DNA of 64,000 nt from an uncultured Alphaproteobacteria bacterium (GCA_902826695.1 CADEFU010000003.1:62001-126000); one strand, 5' to 3'. Counted from the first letter of the stretch, positions 9,868-18,311 are shown. The notes: generated by a model not told the origin, from the letters alone. Made by a program: numbers and translations.

Positions 9868-10266
9868 TCAGGCCTTCAAAAGCAGGGAAACGAGTTCCGC
9901 TTGCCGGTGTGTGCCCGTTTTGCAATAGGCCGATTGCAGCTGATTGCGCGCCGTGTTGCGGCTGAGCCCGTGCGCTTTGGCATAGCTCGCGATCGTTCCG
10001 CCGTTGACGAGATAGGCGGTCAATCGGATCTCGGCGGGTGTCAGGCCGTACTTGCGCACCCAAGCGTCTTGGATTTCCGCGACGCGCGCATCCACGCGCT
10101 CGAGCATGAAGCCAAAACCGGCGCCGCGCAGATTCTTGTCCAACCAATCGATGACCCCGCGCAAACGATCCGGCATGTCGGGATAGGTGCGCGCGTACTC
10201 CGCCGACGGCACGGTCGCGATGTACTTCTCTTCGAGTATGCGCGAAATTTTCGAGCTTGTGGGCAT
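9868..10266 (-). CDS. LuxR-type helix-turn-helix regulator lacking a receiver domain
   Basis: 132 residues. The C-terminal half is a GerE/LuxR-type DNA-binding domain: 'YGLTPAEIRLTAYLVNGG', 'IASYAKAHGLSRNTARNQL' and a closing helix ending 'ELVSLLLKA'. In place of the usual phosphoacceptor or autoinducer domain, the N-terminal about 65 residues are short, charged and helical. The larger minus-strand frame 9851-10939 is an overlapping shadow. The gene is divergent from the esterase (76 bp apart) and upstream of the beta-barrel protein on the same strand, so either could be its target. Confidence 0.82.
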   Translation of the reverse strand: MPTSSKISRILEEKYIATVPSAEYARTYPDMPDRLRGVIDWLDKNLRGAGFGFMLERVDARVAEIQDAWVRKYGLTPAEIRLTAYLVNGGTIASYAKAHGLSRNTARNQLQSAYCKTGTHRQAELVSLLLKA

Positions 10267-10285
10267 GGCGCTTGGGCCTCGTGAC

Positions 10286-10299
10286 GCGAATCACTTCGC
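10286..10299. promoter_or_regulatory. Small palindrome in the divergent regulator-esterase gap
   Basis: GCGAATCACTTCGC has 5-bp inverted arms around a 4-base centre. It lies 20 bp upstream of the LuxR-type gene and 43 bp upstream of the esterase, where an operator for the regulator would be expected. Short GC-rich palindromes also arise by chance in such DNA. Confidence 0.25.
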
Positions 10300-10342
10300 A
10301 TGCATACACTAACATCGAGGCGACCACGGACCGGAGGCAGCC

Positions 10343-11365
10343 ATGATTGCGGCGATTGAAAGCGGACTGCGAATCGAGTGCGTGACGGCTGGCGCACCTT
10401 TGATGCCGCAACTCGCCAGACGCGCCTGGAGCGCGGTCAACCGCGCGATCGAACGAAGCGTCGTCGCAGGTGCGGTTCGCGCGATGGAGTCGGGCGACGC
10501 GGCACGTTTCGCCGCTTACATGAAACGCGCTCGCGCACTGCACGAGCGCTACAGCGCGCCGACGGCCGCGCAGATGAGCGCCGCGATGGCGGGCCTCGAC
10601 GTCGCTGTCGAACCGCGAACTGGCACAGCCGTCTTGCGGCACGCTGAGTTCGACGAAGGCGCGGTGCTGGTCTACGTGCACGGTGGCTCGTTTATCGCCG
10701 CGCGTAGTCCGCGACTGACGGCATTGATCGCACGCATCGCAAAGGCTGCGCGGATGAAGACCGTCATGGTCGACTATCGCCTGGCGCCCGAACATGCCTG
10801 CCCGGCCGCGGTCGACGACGTGGTTGCCGCGGTGCAAGGTTTGATCGAGCGCGGTCAAACGGCTGGACGCATTGGTGTGGTCGCGGAGTCGGCAGGCGCC
10901 GCGATCGCACTCGCGGCGACGCTGAGACTGCGCGACCACGGCGTGCGCTTAGGCGCACTCTGTTTCCTCTCGCCTTGGACCGATCTGGCGCTGACCGGGC
11001 GCTCGACGGCCGTGCGCTGCGTGACGGGCGAGAGTGCGATCAACATGGAGTCGATGGCGATTTGCGCGCACCTTTACCTGCAAGGGATGAGCGCGCTCAA
11101 TCCCGAAGCTTCGCCGGTCTACGGCGACCTCGCCGGCCTGGCGCCGATGTTGGTTCAAACCAGCCGCACCGACGCCTTGCACGACGATGCGCGCCACTTG
11201 GCAGCGCGCGCGCACGAAGCCGGCGTGGACACGACGCTGCGCGTCTGGTCGCGCGGCAGCCACGTCTTCGAACGCCTCTTCGACAAACAAAGCGAACGCG
11301 CGATCGCCGATGCGGGTGATTTCCTACGCAACCACCTAACCGCCGGCCGCGTCACACCTTCTTGA
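10343..11365 (+). CDS. Alpha/beta hydrolase, HSL (family IV) esterase-like
   Basis: 340 residues with a GGAGG site 5 bases before the ATG. It shows the hormone-sensitive-lipase family pattern: oxyanion segment 'VYVHGGSFIAARSP' (HGGS in place of the usual HGGG), 'VDYRLAPEHACPAAVDD', and the nucleophile elbow 'VAESAGAAIAL', a variant of GDSAGG that keeps the serine. The acid lies in 'QTSRTDALHDDA' and the histidine in 'RGSHVFERLF'. These enzymes hydrolyse short-chain esters in the cytoplasm. It is divergent from the LuxR-type gene. Confidence 0.87.
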   Translation: MIAAIESGLRIECVTAGAPLMPQLARRAWSAVNRAIERSVVAGAVRAMESGDAARFAAYMKRARALHERYSAPTAAQMSAAMAGLDVAVEPRTGTAVLRHAEFDEGAVLVYVHGGSFIAARSPRLTALIARIAKAARMKTVMVDYRLAPEHACPAAVDDVVAAVQGLIERGQTAGRIGVVAESAGAAIALAATLRLRDHGVRLGALCFLSPWTDLALTGRSTAVRCVTGESAINMESMAICAHLYLQGMSALNPEASPVYGDLAGLAPMLVQTSRTDALHDDARHLAARAHEAGVDTTLRVWSRGSHVFERLFDKQSERAIADAGDFLRNHLTAGRVTPS

Positions 11366-11538
11366 ACACCGCGATCAGCGTGCGGCGCAAACTGGCGCAT
11401 TTCGCTTTTTGGATGTGCGTACTCGCTTACTAGGCGAGCGCTGATGCCGTTCGGTTGTTGCGCTTCGGCGACTCGTCTCTAGGCGTTGCCGAGCCTACTA
11501 TCCGCTTGCACAATGCGCACGCATTTGGGGGGAACGAA

Positions 11539-12297
11539 ATGAAGAACGTGATGAAAGCCGCGGCTGCTGCTGCTGCGCTGTTGGCAACTGCCGGCCAGGT
11601 AACGGCTGCGGATTGGGATGGATTTTATGTCGGCTTGAATGCCGGCTTCGCCGATAGCTCGGCCGACTCGCTCACGCAAATGACGGGATCGGGCTACTTC
11701 GCGGCGGCGAACCTAACGTCGATCAACGCGAACGGTGCAACGACGCTGGACACGGACGGGTTCACCGGTGGCGCCCAGATCGGCTACAACGCGCAGATCG
11801 CGCCGTCGATCGTCTTAGGGCTCGAAGGTGACGTCAATTACTATGACGGCAGCGACGCGAAGTCGCTCACCGTGGTCTACCCGGTCAGCGCACCGTTCGC
11901 TTACACGCTGAACGCGGAAGTCGAACAGCAATACATCGCGACCATCCGCGCCCGCCTTGGCGTGACGATCGGTACGACCGGTTTGATCTATGCGACCGGC
12001 GGCTATGCGTACACGGATGCCGAGTACACGGTCAGCTTCCGGGACAACTTTCCGGGCGGCGTGCCGGTGGCGGTCCCGCACGCATCGGGAAGCGCCTCCG
12101 GATGGACGCTTGGCGCCGGTGGCGAGTGGATGATCGCGCCGACCACCTCGTTCAAGGTTGAGTACCTCCACACCGACCTCGGCACAGTCAGCGCGTCCGG
12201 CGCGATCGGTGGTGCCGGTGGTGCAACGCGGATCTTCAATGGCACGCTCGATCTGACGGAGCAAACGACCCGCATCGGTGTCAATTTCCACTTCTAA
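11539..12297 (+). CDS. Porin-family outer-membrane beta-barrel protein
   Basis: 252 residues from the ATG at 11539, preceded by GGGGGGAACGAA. The signal peptide ends around residue 23 ('GQVTA'). The mature chain begins 'ADWDGFYVGLNAG', the standard opening of small 8-strand OmpA/Omp31-type barrels in alphaproteobacteria, and ends 'TRIGVNFHF' with a terminal Phe. 'GGAQIGYNAQI' and 'RLGVTIG...IYATGGYAY' are typical strand pairs. It probably has a structural or minor porin role. A strong terminator follows. Confidence 0.88.
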   Translation: MKNVMKAAAAAAALLATAGQVTAADWDGFYVGLNAGFADSSADSLTQMTGSGYFAAANLTSINANGATTLDTDGFTGGAQIGYNAQIAPSIVLGLEGDVNYYDGSDAKSLTVVYPVSAPFAYTLNAEVEQQYIATIRARLGVTIGTTGLIYATGGYAYTDAEYTVSFRDNFPGGVPVAVPHASGSASGWTLGAGGEWMIAPTTSFKVEYLHTDLGTVSASGAIGGAGGATRIFNGTLDLTEQTTRIGVNFHF

Positions 12298-12324
12298 ACA
12301 TCTGCACCTTCCGGTGCATCCAGC

Positions 12325-12353
12325 AAGGCGGCGTGTAAACGCCGCCTTTTTCT
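12325..12353 (+). terminator. Rho-independent terminator after the beta-barrel gene
   Basis: A 9-bp stem AAGGCGGCG / CGCCGCCTT with a 6-base loop (12334-12339) is followed by TTTCTTT. It lies 28 bp past the stop at 12297. Confidence 0.88.
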
Positions 12354-12409
12354 TTGGGCTTCACGCTTCTTGTGCGCACGGGTCGGCGCACATTTCCGAT
12401 GCGCTATGC

Positions 12410-13921
12410 CTACCGCCACAACGAATGGCTGGTCAGCTTCCCCGTCTTGCTCTCCACCAACACGATCAGCGGCTCGCTGAGCTTATCCGGTATGGGCGGG
12501 CGCTCGCCGATGAACGCAAGAACGCCGTCGCCGGGCAGGATTTGCTTCAGGCGGAAACGATCGAGGCCGGTATCTGTGCTCCAGACTAGATTGCCCTGAT
12601 GGTCCACGCGCGACACCACGAGCGTGCCGGTGCCGCCCGACGCCGACGTGTGGATCATCAGTGCGCTGTCGGGGTTTTCCAGGCGCAGCGGTTCCGACTT
12701 GTCGTTCGTGCGCAGGAACGCGGCTTCGAGAAATTCGGTATCGCCGAGAGGCGCGATCGTGCGGACGCGATGACGAGCGCCGTCGGACGATGCTTCGAGA
12801 ACAGCTTTGGCCAAGCGGCGTGCGACCCTCTCTGCGCCGGCGCTTTCCACGGGCCTGATCCAGCGGCCGGGCGTGAACGCGCCCGCGAGCTCGGCCGGCG
12901 AATGCAGTCCGAGCCAGGCGCCCGGCGCAATCAGCACGCCCGCCGCCAAGTGATCCGCAGGCTCGCGCCGCTCGAAGCGTGCTTTGGAGTGCTTTGGCGT
13001 GGTGGACGTGGCCTTCCACGTGGACGGGTCGATGTCCACGGCAGCAGACCGATCGATGCGCATGACGTGGAGCCTTCCGTCGATGATGTCCATGCCGCGC
13101 GGATCCTCCCACCATGTTGGGTCAAGATCGGGGTTCGCCGCGCGAAGATGCTCCGGCGTGACCAAGCTGAGCTCATCCAAGCGCACGCCGTGAAATCCCA
13201 TGGCGTCGAACCAAACCGTGCGGCCGTCGCTGCCCATGATGCGTGCAAGCTGGTAGCCCTGCCCCGAGATCCGCGCCACGATTGGGATGAGATGCGGCGT
13301 CGAACCGTCCAGCGGGGTCACCAAGATGCTGAGGCTGGTGGTCGCGTTGCCGCCGCGCCCGCTTGTGTCGCGGTAGTGCGGATCGGTTGTCTGGATCAGC
13401 GTGGCGATGCCGCCCGGTCGCGCCGGATCGCTCGAGTCGAAACGCACGCTCTCGTTCAGGGGCACGCCGCTTGTGGGCGTGACCGTGAACGCCTTCTGAC
13501 CCAGCCACATCAAAACGGCGGCGATCAGCACAACCGCAAGAACGCCGGTGGCGAGCATTGCTTTGAGATCGCGCAGCCGATTCACGAAGGCCGCCGCCTT
13601 AGCTCGATCCGTAACGACGGGCGCCTGCGACGCCGCGCCCGGCGCTTGCCGAAGGAGGATGTCGCCGCCCTGCGTATCGATCTCCGCGGTGCAGGATGGC
13701 GCACGCTGACGGATCACTTCATCGGCGACGAAACGCAGAATGCTTGCCCGCTTCTCGACCGCCCAGGCATGCGAGCGCTGCCACGCCTCCGCCGAGCCCA
13801 TGCTCACGATGGTAACGACGTCGCCGCCGCCAAACGCCCAATAGCCGCTGATGGTGTGCAGCCCCTCGGCATACTCGACGCTGCCGTCGCGGCCGTTCTC
13901 AACGATGGTGACGTGCGCCAA
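12410..13921 (-). CDS. Membrane-anchored protein of unknown function (possibly PA2928-like)
   Basis: 503 residues. A cytoplasmic part of about 120 residues precedes a single membrane helix at about 121-140. A long extracytoplasmic part follows, rich in short beta strands with Trp/Gly-Asp turns ('GRTVWFDAMGFHGVRLDEL', 'LVWSTDTGLDRFRLKQIL'), which suggests a beta-propeller-like fold. From memory the extracytoplasmic part resembles the PA2928 family; I cannot confirm this. It stands alone on the minus strand between a terminator and the tonB gene, 110 bp from the latter. Confidence 0.6.
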   Translation of the reverse strand: MAHVTIVENGRDGSVEYAEGLHTISGYWAFGGGDVVTIVSMGSAEAWQRSHAWAVEKRASILRFVADEVIRQRAPSCTAEIDTQGGDILLRQAPGAASQAPVVTDRAKAAAFVNRLRDLKAMLATGVLAVVLIAAVLMWLGQKAFTVTPTSGVPLNESVRFDSSDPARPGGIATLIQTTDPHYRDTSGRGGNATTSLSILVTPLDGSTPHLIPIVARISGQGYQLARIMGSDGRTVWFDAMGFHGVRLDELSLVTPEHLRAANPDLDPTWWEDPRGMDIIDGRLHVMRIDRSAAVDIDPSTWKATSTTPKHSKARFERREPADHLAAGVLIAPGAWLGLHSPAELAGAFTPGRWIRPVESAGAERVARRLAKAVLEASSDGARHRVRTIAPLGDTEFLEAAFLRTNDKSEPLRLENPDSALMIHTSASGGTGTLVVSRVDHQGNLVWSTDTGLDRFRLKQILPGDGVLAFIGERPPIPDKLSEPLIVLVESKTGKLTSHSLWR

Positions 13922-14031
13922 TCCAGTCCCCCGCTTCGTGCTTCGAATGCGGTGACATCATACTTATCTGGCCGCCACCGTCACGGCACTTCTTCTATTG
14001 CACGCGGGATGGGCAACGATGGTGACGCCAA

Positions 14032-14811
14032 TCAATCCAGTTTGAATTCGATCTCCACGACCGTCGTGCTGATGCGGCCGGAAGATTCGTAGCGCCAGCG
14101 CTTCACCGCCGAAAGCGCCGCGGTCTCGAACCAGCCTTGCGGGCGTGCCGAGACGACGGCGGCCTCGCTCACCGTGCCGTTCGGTTGAATTGTAATGCGC
14201 ACCTGCACGACGCCCTCCCGGTTCGCGTCGATCGCGCGCTCCGGGTATGTTGGCGGCGGCTTTGAGGCCGCGCGCGGCGGCGTGTTGGAGACGGGCGGCG
14301 GATCCGGGGGCACCGGCTTTTCAGCAACAATGGTCGAAGCGTCGGCCGTGCTCTCAGCCGGCGGTTGGGGTTTCAGCGGAATGGGCTTCACGTGTTTCAC
14401 CGGCGCCGGCGGCGGCGGAACGGGCCGCGGGCGAAAACGCGGCTTCTCGATTTGTATGTCCGTGACCTCGGGTGGCGGTGGAGGCGGCGGCGGCGGCGGG
14501 GGTGGAGCCATGGTCATGACCTGGACCTCGGGCTCTTTCAGGAGACTCGGTACAATCCCCCACGTTGTCGCGACATAGGCAAGCAGACCCGCGTGCAGCA
14601 ACGTGGAGACCACAATCGTGACCAAGAGCGAACGCCTATCCATCGGCAATTCTGGCAAGCGCGCGGTCAGGTAATCAACGCGCAAGTGTCGGCTGAGCGA
14701 CCTGCGCCACGTGACCCGCCCTACGCGTTGCAACCAACGCGTCAGCGCGACAAGCGCGACCAAACCGTCGCGCACAACTGCCGTTATCATTGCTGCGAGG
14801 CGCTCTATCAT
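14032..14811 (-). CDS. TonB family energy transducer
   Basis: 259 residues. A membrane helix ('LLVTIVVSTLLHAGLLAYVA', about 61-82) is followed by a run of 12 prolines, further Pro/Lys/Arg-rich sequence spanning the periplasm, and a C-terminal TonB domain (about 175-259) with 'PPTYPERAIDANREGVVQV' and 'VSARPQGWFETAALSAVKRWRY'. It should pass proton-motive energy from ExbB/ExbD to TonB-dependent receptors; no exbBD is in the window, but a receptor lies at 30-32 kb. The usual TonB start would be the Met at 14643. The longer frame adds 56 basic and hydrophobic residues, and neither start has a clear ribosome site. Confidence 0.87.
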   Translation of the reverse strand: MIERLAAMITAVVRDGLVALVALTRWLQRVGRVTWRRSLSRHLRVDYLTARLPELPMDRRSLLVTIVVSTLLHAGLLAYVATTWGIVPSLLKEPEVQVMTMAPPPPPPPPPPPPEVTDIQIEKPRFRPRPVPPPPAPVKHVKPIPLKPQPPAESTADASTIVAEKPVPPDPPPVSNTPPRAASKPPPTYPERAIDANREGVVQVRITIQPNGTVSEAAVVSARPQGWFETAALSAVKRWRYESSGRISTTVVEIEFKLD

Positions 14812-14855
14812 GCTTGCCGGTCGACACTAGCGCACGATCAGCAGGCGCCTAACAA

Positions 14856-15266
14856 CTAGCGCAATGGCGTAGGATCGTATTTCACCACCGTCTCGCGCTC
14901 ACCGGGGTCGTTTCGCGCAACGATCGCAAGAGCCGCCTCAGTCGCGCTCAAGTTCACGGGCTGATGTGGAAGGCCGGGCGGGATGAAAAGAAAGTCACCC
15001 TCTACGTTCACAACCGAGCGCTTCAATCCTGCGCCGTCGCGCGTCTCGATCCGGCCCTTGAGTACATAGATCGCTGTTTCATACCCGCGATGGTAGTGCG
15101 GCTCGGCCTCACCGCCCGCCGGGATCACGACCATGTTCATCGACAGCACCTTCGACCCCGCGGTGGTGGCCGACACGCCGACGAAGTAGGGCAAGCGCTG
15201 CAGGGTCATGACCGATTCCGTTGGCCGCACGGTGACGATCTCAAGGTCGGGATTGCAGTCGTCCAT
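14856..15266 (-). CDS. Cupin domain protein
   Basis: 136 residues from the ATG at 15266, with AAGGAAG 6 bases upstream. Single-domain cupin with metal ligands in order: His57, His59 and Glu63 in 'PHYHRGYETAIYVLKG' and His101 in 'IPPGLPHQPVNLS'. It follows the Crp/Fnr gene by 39 bp on the same strand, so the two probably form an operon. Small cupins of this kind are often isomerases, dioxygenases or sensors; no substrate can be assigned. Confidence 0.85.
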   Translation of the reverse strand: MDDCNPDLEIVTVRPTESVMTLQRLPYFVGVSATTAGSKVLSMNMVVIPAGGEAEPHYHRGYETAIYVLKGRIETRDGAGLKRSVVNVEGDFLFIPPGLPHQPVNLSATEAALAIVARNDPGERETVVKYDPTPLR

Positions 15267-15305
15267 GGCGCTTCCTTTGCGTGTGTCCACGCGAAGTCGC
15301 GCGGA

Positions 15306-16040
15306 TCAGTCCTGCCCGTCCTTCATCGTGTGCGTCGGCACCTTGTCGCAAAGCTGCCGAAGCCGCTCGACCTGACGCACATAGAGCGTTTTCGATTTGC
15401 GCTCTGCAATCCCGTCGCCCGACAAGTGCGAGAGCACGCGCGCCACCGTCTCGCGCGTGGTCGACGCTTGCGCGGCGATCTGCGCCTGCGTCGGCAACGG
15501 ATAGATAAGCCACGACCCCTGCCGGACCGGATCGGGTTTGATGAGCTTCAAGAGTTCGGAATAAACCCGCTGGTACGCCGACAGCGTGGCCAGATCCATA
15601 ATCCGGTCGTCACTGGTCCGCACGATGCGCACCAGCTTTTCCATGATCACAAACCCGACTTTCGGGTGTTGTTCGACGAGGTCGCGGAACGCGGCGATCG
15701 GGATCGAACCCAAGATGCAGTCTTCAAGCGCAACCACGGTCGCCGACCGAGGCAGCCCGTCGATGGCCGCCATTTCGCCGAAGAAGTCGCCGGGGCCTGC
15801 AACCGCATACGCGACCTCGCGGCCGGACGGCGAGAAGTTCACGATCCGGCAGCGCCCTTTGACCACAAAGAACACGTCGCGCGAGTCAGAGTCCCGGCTA
15901 AGGATCGGCTCATTGGCGTGCGCCACCTTCCACGCACACTGCGCCTCGATACGGGCGATTGCGGCCCTGTCGAGCGGCGCCAGCATCTTGTTGCCGTTGA
16001 GCGTGAACTCGGCCCGCTGCGCTTCAGCGGTGGTCCCCAT
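15306..16040 (-). CDS. Crp/Fnr family transcriptional regulator
   Basis: 244 residues. The N-terminal cyclic-nucleotide-binding beta-roll spans about 20-140 and includes 'GPGDFFGEMAAIDGLPRSATV'. A C-terminal winged helix follows, with the recognition segment 'AAQASTTRETVARVLSHLSGDGI'. There is no cluster of Cys such as the FNR iron-sulfur motif, so a ligand other than oxygen is likely. The effector Arg-Ser pair in 'PRSATV' fits cAMP-type binding. A palindrome TTAGTC-CC-GACTAA lies 14 bp upstream and may be its own operator. The cupin gene follows. Confidence 0.9.
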   Translation of the reverse strand: MGTTAEAQRAEFTLNGNKMLAPLDRAAIARIEAQCAWKVAHANEPILSRDSDSRDVFFVVKGRCRIVNFSPSGREVAYAVAGPGDFFGEMAAIDGLPRSATVVALEDCILGSIPIAAFRDLVEQHPKVGFVIMEKLVRIVRTSDDRIMDLATLSAYQRVYSELLKLIKPDPVRQGSWLIYPLPTQAQIAAQASTTRETVARVLSHLSGDGIAERKSKTLYVRQVERLRQLCDKVPTHTMKDGQD

Positions 16041-16053
16041 GCCAGTCCTCTTC

Positions 16054-16067
16054 TTAGTCCCGACTAA
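16054..16067. promoter_or_regulatory. Possible operator upstream of the Crp/Fnr gene
   Basis: TTAGTCCCGACTAA has perfect 6-bp inverted arms around a CC centre and lies 14 bp upstream of the start at 16040. Its AT-containing arms stand out in this GC-rich DNA. It does not match the Crp (TGTGA) or Fnr (TTGAT) half-sites. Confidence 0.35.
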
Positions 16068-16133
16068 ACTTACCGCATGTTGTCGATGAACGGGGCCCGA
16101 ATGGGAAGCCTTAATTTTAGGGGGTGCCCCCTA

Positions 16134-16907
16134 TTAGACGGAGGTTACGCCGCCATCCACTACAATGGTTTGACCGGTCATGAACGCCGCAGCCTTTGAC
16201 GCCAGGTAGACGGCCGCCCCCGCAATCTCGTCCGGCTCGCCGATCCGCTTCAAAGGCGCGTTGGCGGTAGACCGCTTGAGAATCTCGGGGTTATCCCACA
16301 GCGCCTTCGCAAAATCGGTCTTCACAAGCCCCGGCGCGATGCAATTGGCACGCACGTTGTGCGCCCCGTACTCGCACGCGATGTTGCGCGCGAGCTGGAA
16401 GTCCGCAGCCTTTGAAATGCAGTAGGCGCCCAAGACCGGCGAGCCGCGCAGGCCCCCGATCGACGAGACAATGATGATCGAGCCGTCTTTGCGCTCAACC
16501 ATTTCGGGTATCACCATATTGCACAACTGATGGTTGGATCTGACGTTCGAGCCCATGATCTTGTCAAAAGCGTCATCTGGAATCTGTGACATCGAGCCGA
16601 ACACCGGATTGACCGCCGCGTTGCAGACGAGCACGTCAATGCGTCCCCACTTCGCGCGCGTCTTCGAAACCAAAAGTTCCAACTGTTCGCGCTGATTGAT
16701 GTTGCAAGGAACCGCGTAGGCGACTTCTTTTCCTTTGCCCCACTTCTGGTTGATATCGGCCGTCACTTTGTCGCACACGTCTGCTTTGCGCGAAGACACC
16801 ACCACCTTCGCGCCGTGCTCGGCCATGCGGTGCGCAATCGCCTCGCCGATCCCTTTCGTGGAGCCGGTGATAACCGCAATTTTTCCGCTGAGATCGAAGA
16901 GTTCCAT
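16134..16907 (-). CDS. SDR family oxidoreductase
   Basis: 257 residues from the ATG at 16907; the frame runs to 17087 but the extra 60 residues look non-coding. It carries 'TGSTKGIGEAIA' at 14-25, 'LVCNAAVNP' at 93-101, catalytic Ser149 in 'IVSSIGG', and Tyr162/Lys166 in 'AYCISKAAD'. The last residues 'MTGQTIVVDGGVTSV' are the standard SDR C-terminus. The opening 'MELFDLSGKIAVITGSTKG' is common in SDRs encoded near acyl-CoA catabolism genes. Substrate unknown. Confidence 0.9.
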   Translation of the reverse strand: MELFDLSGKIAVITGSTKGIGEAIAHRMAEHGAKVVVSSRKADVCDKVTADINQKWGKGKEVAYAVPCNINQREQLELLVSKTRAKWGRIDVLVCNAAVNPVFGSMSQIPDDAFDKIMGSNVRSNHQLCNMVIPEMVERKDGSIIIVSSIGGLRGSPVLGAYCISKAADFQLARNIACEYGAHNVRANCIAPGLVKTDFAKALWDNPEILKRSTANAPLKRIGEPDEIAGAAVYLASKAAAFMTGQTIVVDGGVTSV

Positions 16908-17117
16908 GGCGATGATGTCTCCCAAGATGAATGGCTGTTCATATTGCTCGAAAAGAGGGCGCTGAGCGGCGCACGTCAAGAAAAATGCATATTCGCCTTT
17001 CCCCAAGCCCCGCGCGCGCCACGTGATGAGCGCGTCTTGCCTGAACCCGGCCCACCGGCCTATGACGCGCGTGACCGGCGCCACCACGCGGGGCCTTCAA
17101 CAGAGGAAGTTACTTCG

Positions 17118-17783
17118 ATGCGTAAAGCTATTGCCATGATTGTCGTCGCGGCGTTCGCGCTCGGCGCCTGCCAGACCCAAGACCCCTACACCGGCGAACA
17201 AAAGACGAGCCACGCGACCCGCGGCGCGATCTTCGGCGCGCTGGGCGGCGCCGCAATCGGCGCACTCACGAACACCTCAAGCGGTAAGCAAGCAGCCCGC
17301 AACGCGCTCATCGGCGCGGGCATCGGCGCACTCGCCGGCGGCGCCATCGGCGGTTACATGGACCAACAGGAAGCCGAACTCCGTCAGCGCCTGCGCGCAG
17401 CCGGCGTGTCGGTCCAACGTAACGGCAACAACATCATGCTCGTCATGGCGAGCGACGTGACGTTCCCGGTCGACGGCGACCAGGTGAACCCGCAATTCTA
17501 CCAGACGCTGGCCGCGGTCGGCGAAGTGCTGGCCGAATACAACAAGACGACGATCGAAGTGTCGGGTCACACAGACTCGACCGGCGCCGCGCAGTACAAC
17601 CAAGATCTCTCGCAGCGCCGCGCGAACGCCGTCGCCTACATCCTCGCGCAGAACGGCGTGATGCCGCAGCGCATGTACGTCGTCGGCTTCGGCAAGACCC
17701 GTCCCGTCGCCACGAACGCGAACGCCGCCGGCCGGGCGAAGAACCGCCGCGTCGAAATTCAAATCGTTCCGTACACGTCGTAA
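17118..17783 (+). CDS. OmpA family lipoprotein with glycine-zipper (YiaD-like)
   Basis: 221 residues from the ATG at 17118. Lipoprotein signal with lipobox Leu-Gly-Ala-Cys (Cys18). Residues about 33-80 form glycine-zipper repeats ('GAIFGALGGAAIGAL', 'GAGIGALAGGAIGGYMDQQ'). The C-terminal OmpA domain (about 115-221) carries the peptidoglycan-binding 'SGHTDSTGAAQYNQDLSQRRA' and ends in 'KNRRVEIQIVP'. It should tether the outer membrane to peptidoglycan. It is monocistronic, with a convergent terminator just after it. Confidence 0.92.
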   Translation: MRKAIAMIVVAAFALGACQTQDPYTGEQKTSHATRGAIFGALGGAAIGALTNTSSGKQAARNALIGAGIGALAGGAIGGYMDQQEAELRQRLRAAGVSVQRNGNNIMLVMASDVTFPVDGDQVNPQFYQTLAAVGEVLAEYNKTTIEVSGHTDSTGAAQYNQDLSQRRANAVAYILAQNGVMPQRMYVVGFGKTRPVATNANAAGRAKNRRVEIQIVPYTS

Positions 17784-17802
17784 CGGTCTAAACAGACTGT
17801 CA

Positions 17803-17835
17803 AACGCCGCCGGCTCAACCCGGCGGCGTTTCTAT
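17803..17835. terminator. Terminator between convergent OmpA and glutathione peroxidase genes
   Basis: An 11-bp stem AACGCCGCCGG / CCGGCGGCGTT (17803-17813 and 17820-17830) is followed on the plus strand by TCTATTT. It lies 20 bp past the OmpA stop and ends at the stop codon of the minus-strand gene, so it can serve both directions. Confidence 0.82.
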
Positions 17836-18311
17836 TTGAGCGCTGCCTCGATTGCCTGCGTCAGTTCCGCCGCTTGCGGCTCTGTGCGCGAACCGAACGT
17901 GCCCGCCAAGTTGCCGTCCTTGCCGATCAGGTACTTGTGAAAGTTCCAGCGCGGGACTGCCGCCTCACCTAGCTCCTTCGCGATCCACTGATAGAGCGGA
18001 TGCGCCGCCGCGCCGATGACGTGCTCCTTCTTCGTCAGCGGAAAGTCGACCCCGTACCGCACCTCGCAAAACGACTGGATCTCGGCTTCGGTTCCGGGCT
18101 CCTGCGCACCGAAATCGTTCGATGGCACGCCGAGAACGACGAGCCCCTTGTCGCGATAGGCCTGCCACAGCGCCTCAAGCCCCTTGTATTGCGGCGTCAG
18201 CCCGCACGCGCTCGCCGTGTTCACAAGCAGAATGGCCTTGCCCTTGAACGTTGTCATGGGCAGTGGCTTGCCTTCTATAGAGGTGAAGGAAAATGCATGC
18301 GCGTTGGCCAT
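17832..18311 (-). CDS. Glutathione peroxidase (thiol peroxidase-like)
   Basis: 159 residues from the ATG at 18311. The catalytic tetrad is visible: Cys36 in 'NTASACGLTPQ' (Cys in place of selenocysteine), Gln70 in 'FGAQEPGTE', and Trp122-Asn123 in 'PRWNFHKYLI'. A second Cys at 82 ('SFCEVRYG') sits where a resolving Cys occurs in thioredoxin-dependent members, so thioredoxin rather than glutathione may be the reductant. It reduces peroxides. Single gene, divergent from the EAL gene. Confidence 0.93.
   Translation of the reverse strand: MANAHAFSFTSIEGKPLPMTTFKGKAILLVNTASACGLTPQYKGLEALWQAYRDKGLVVLGVPSNDFGAQEPGTEAEIQSFCEVRYGVDFPLTKKEHVIGAAAHPLYQWIAKELGEAAVPRWNFHKYLIGKDGNLAGTFGSRTEPQAAELTQAIEAALK

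Noticed and set aside
9851-10939. 362-residue minus-strand frame overlapping the LuxR and esterase genes
   Set aside because: It covers two better-supported genes on different strands and has no recognisable domain.
12599-14092. 497-residue plus-strand frame opposite the 503-residue membrane protein
   Set aside because: Arg/His/Ala-rich, low-complexity composition; the minus-strand frame has a membrane helix and natural composition.
14463-14514. Proline-codon run in tonB as a microsatellite
   Set aside because: It encodes the normal TonB proline spacer, so a coding explanation suffices.
14964-16067. 367-residue plus-strand frame opposite the Crp/Fnr and cupin genes
   Set aside because: Shadow composition; the opposite strand has complete cupin and cyclic-nucleotide-binding motifs.
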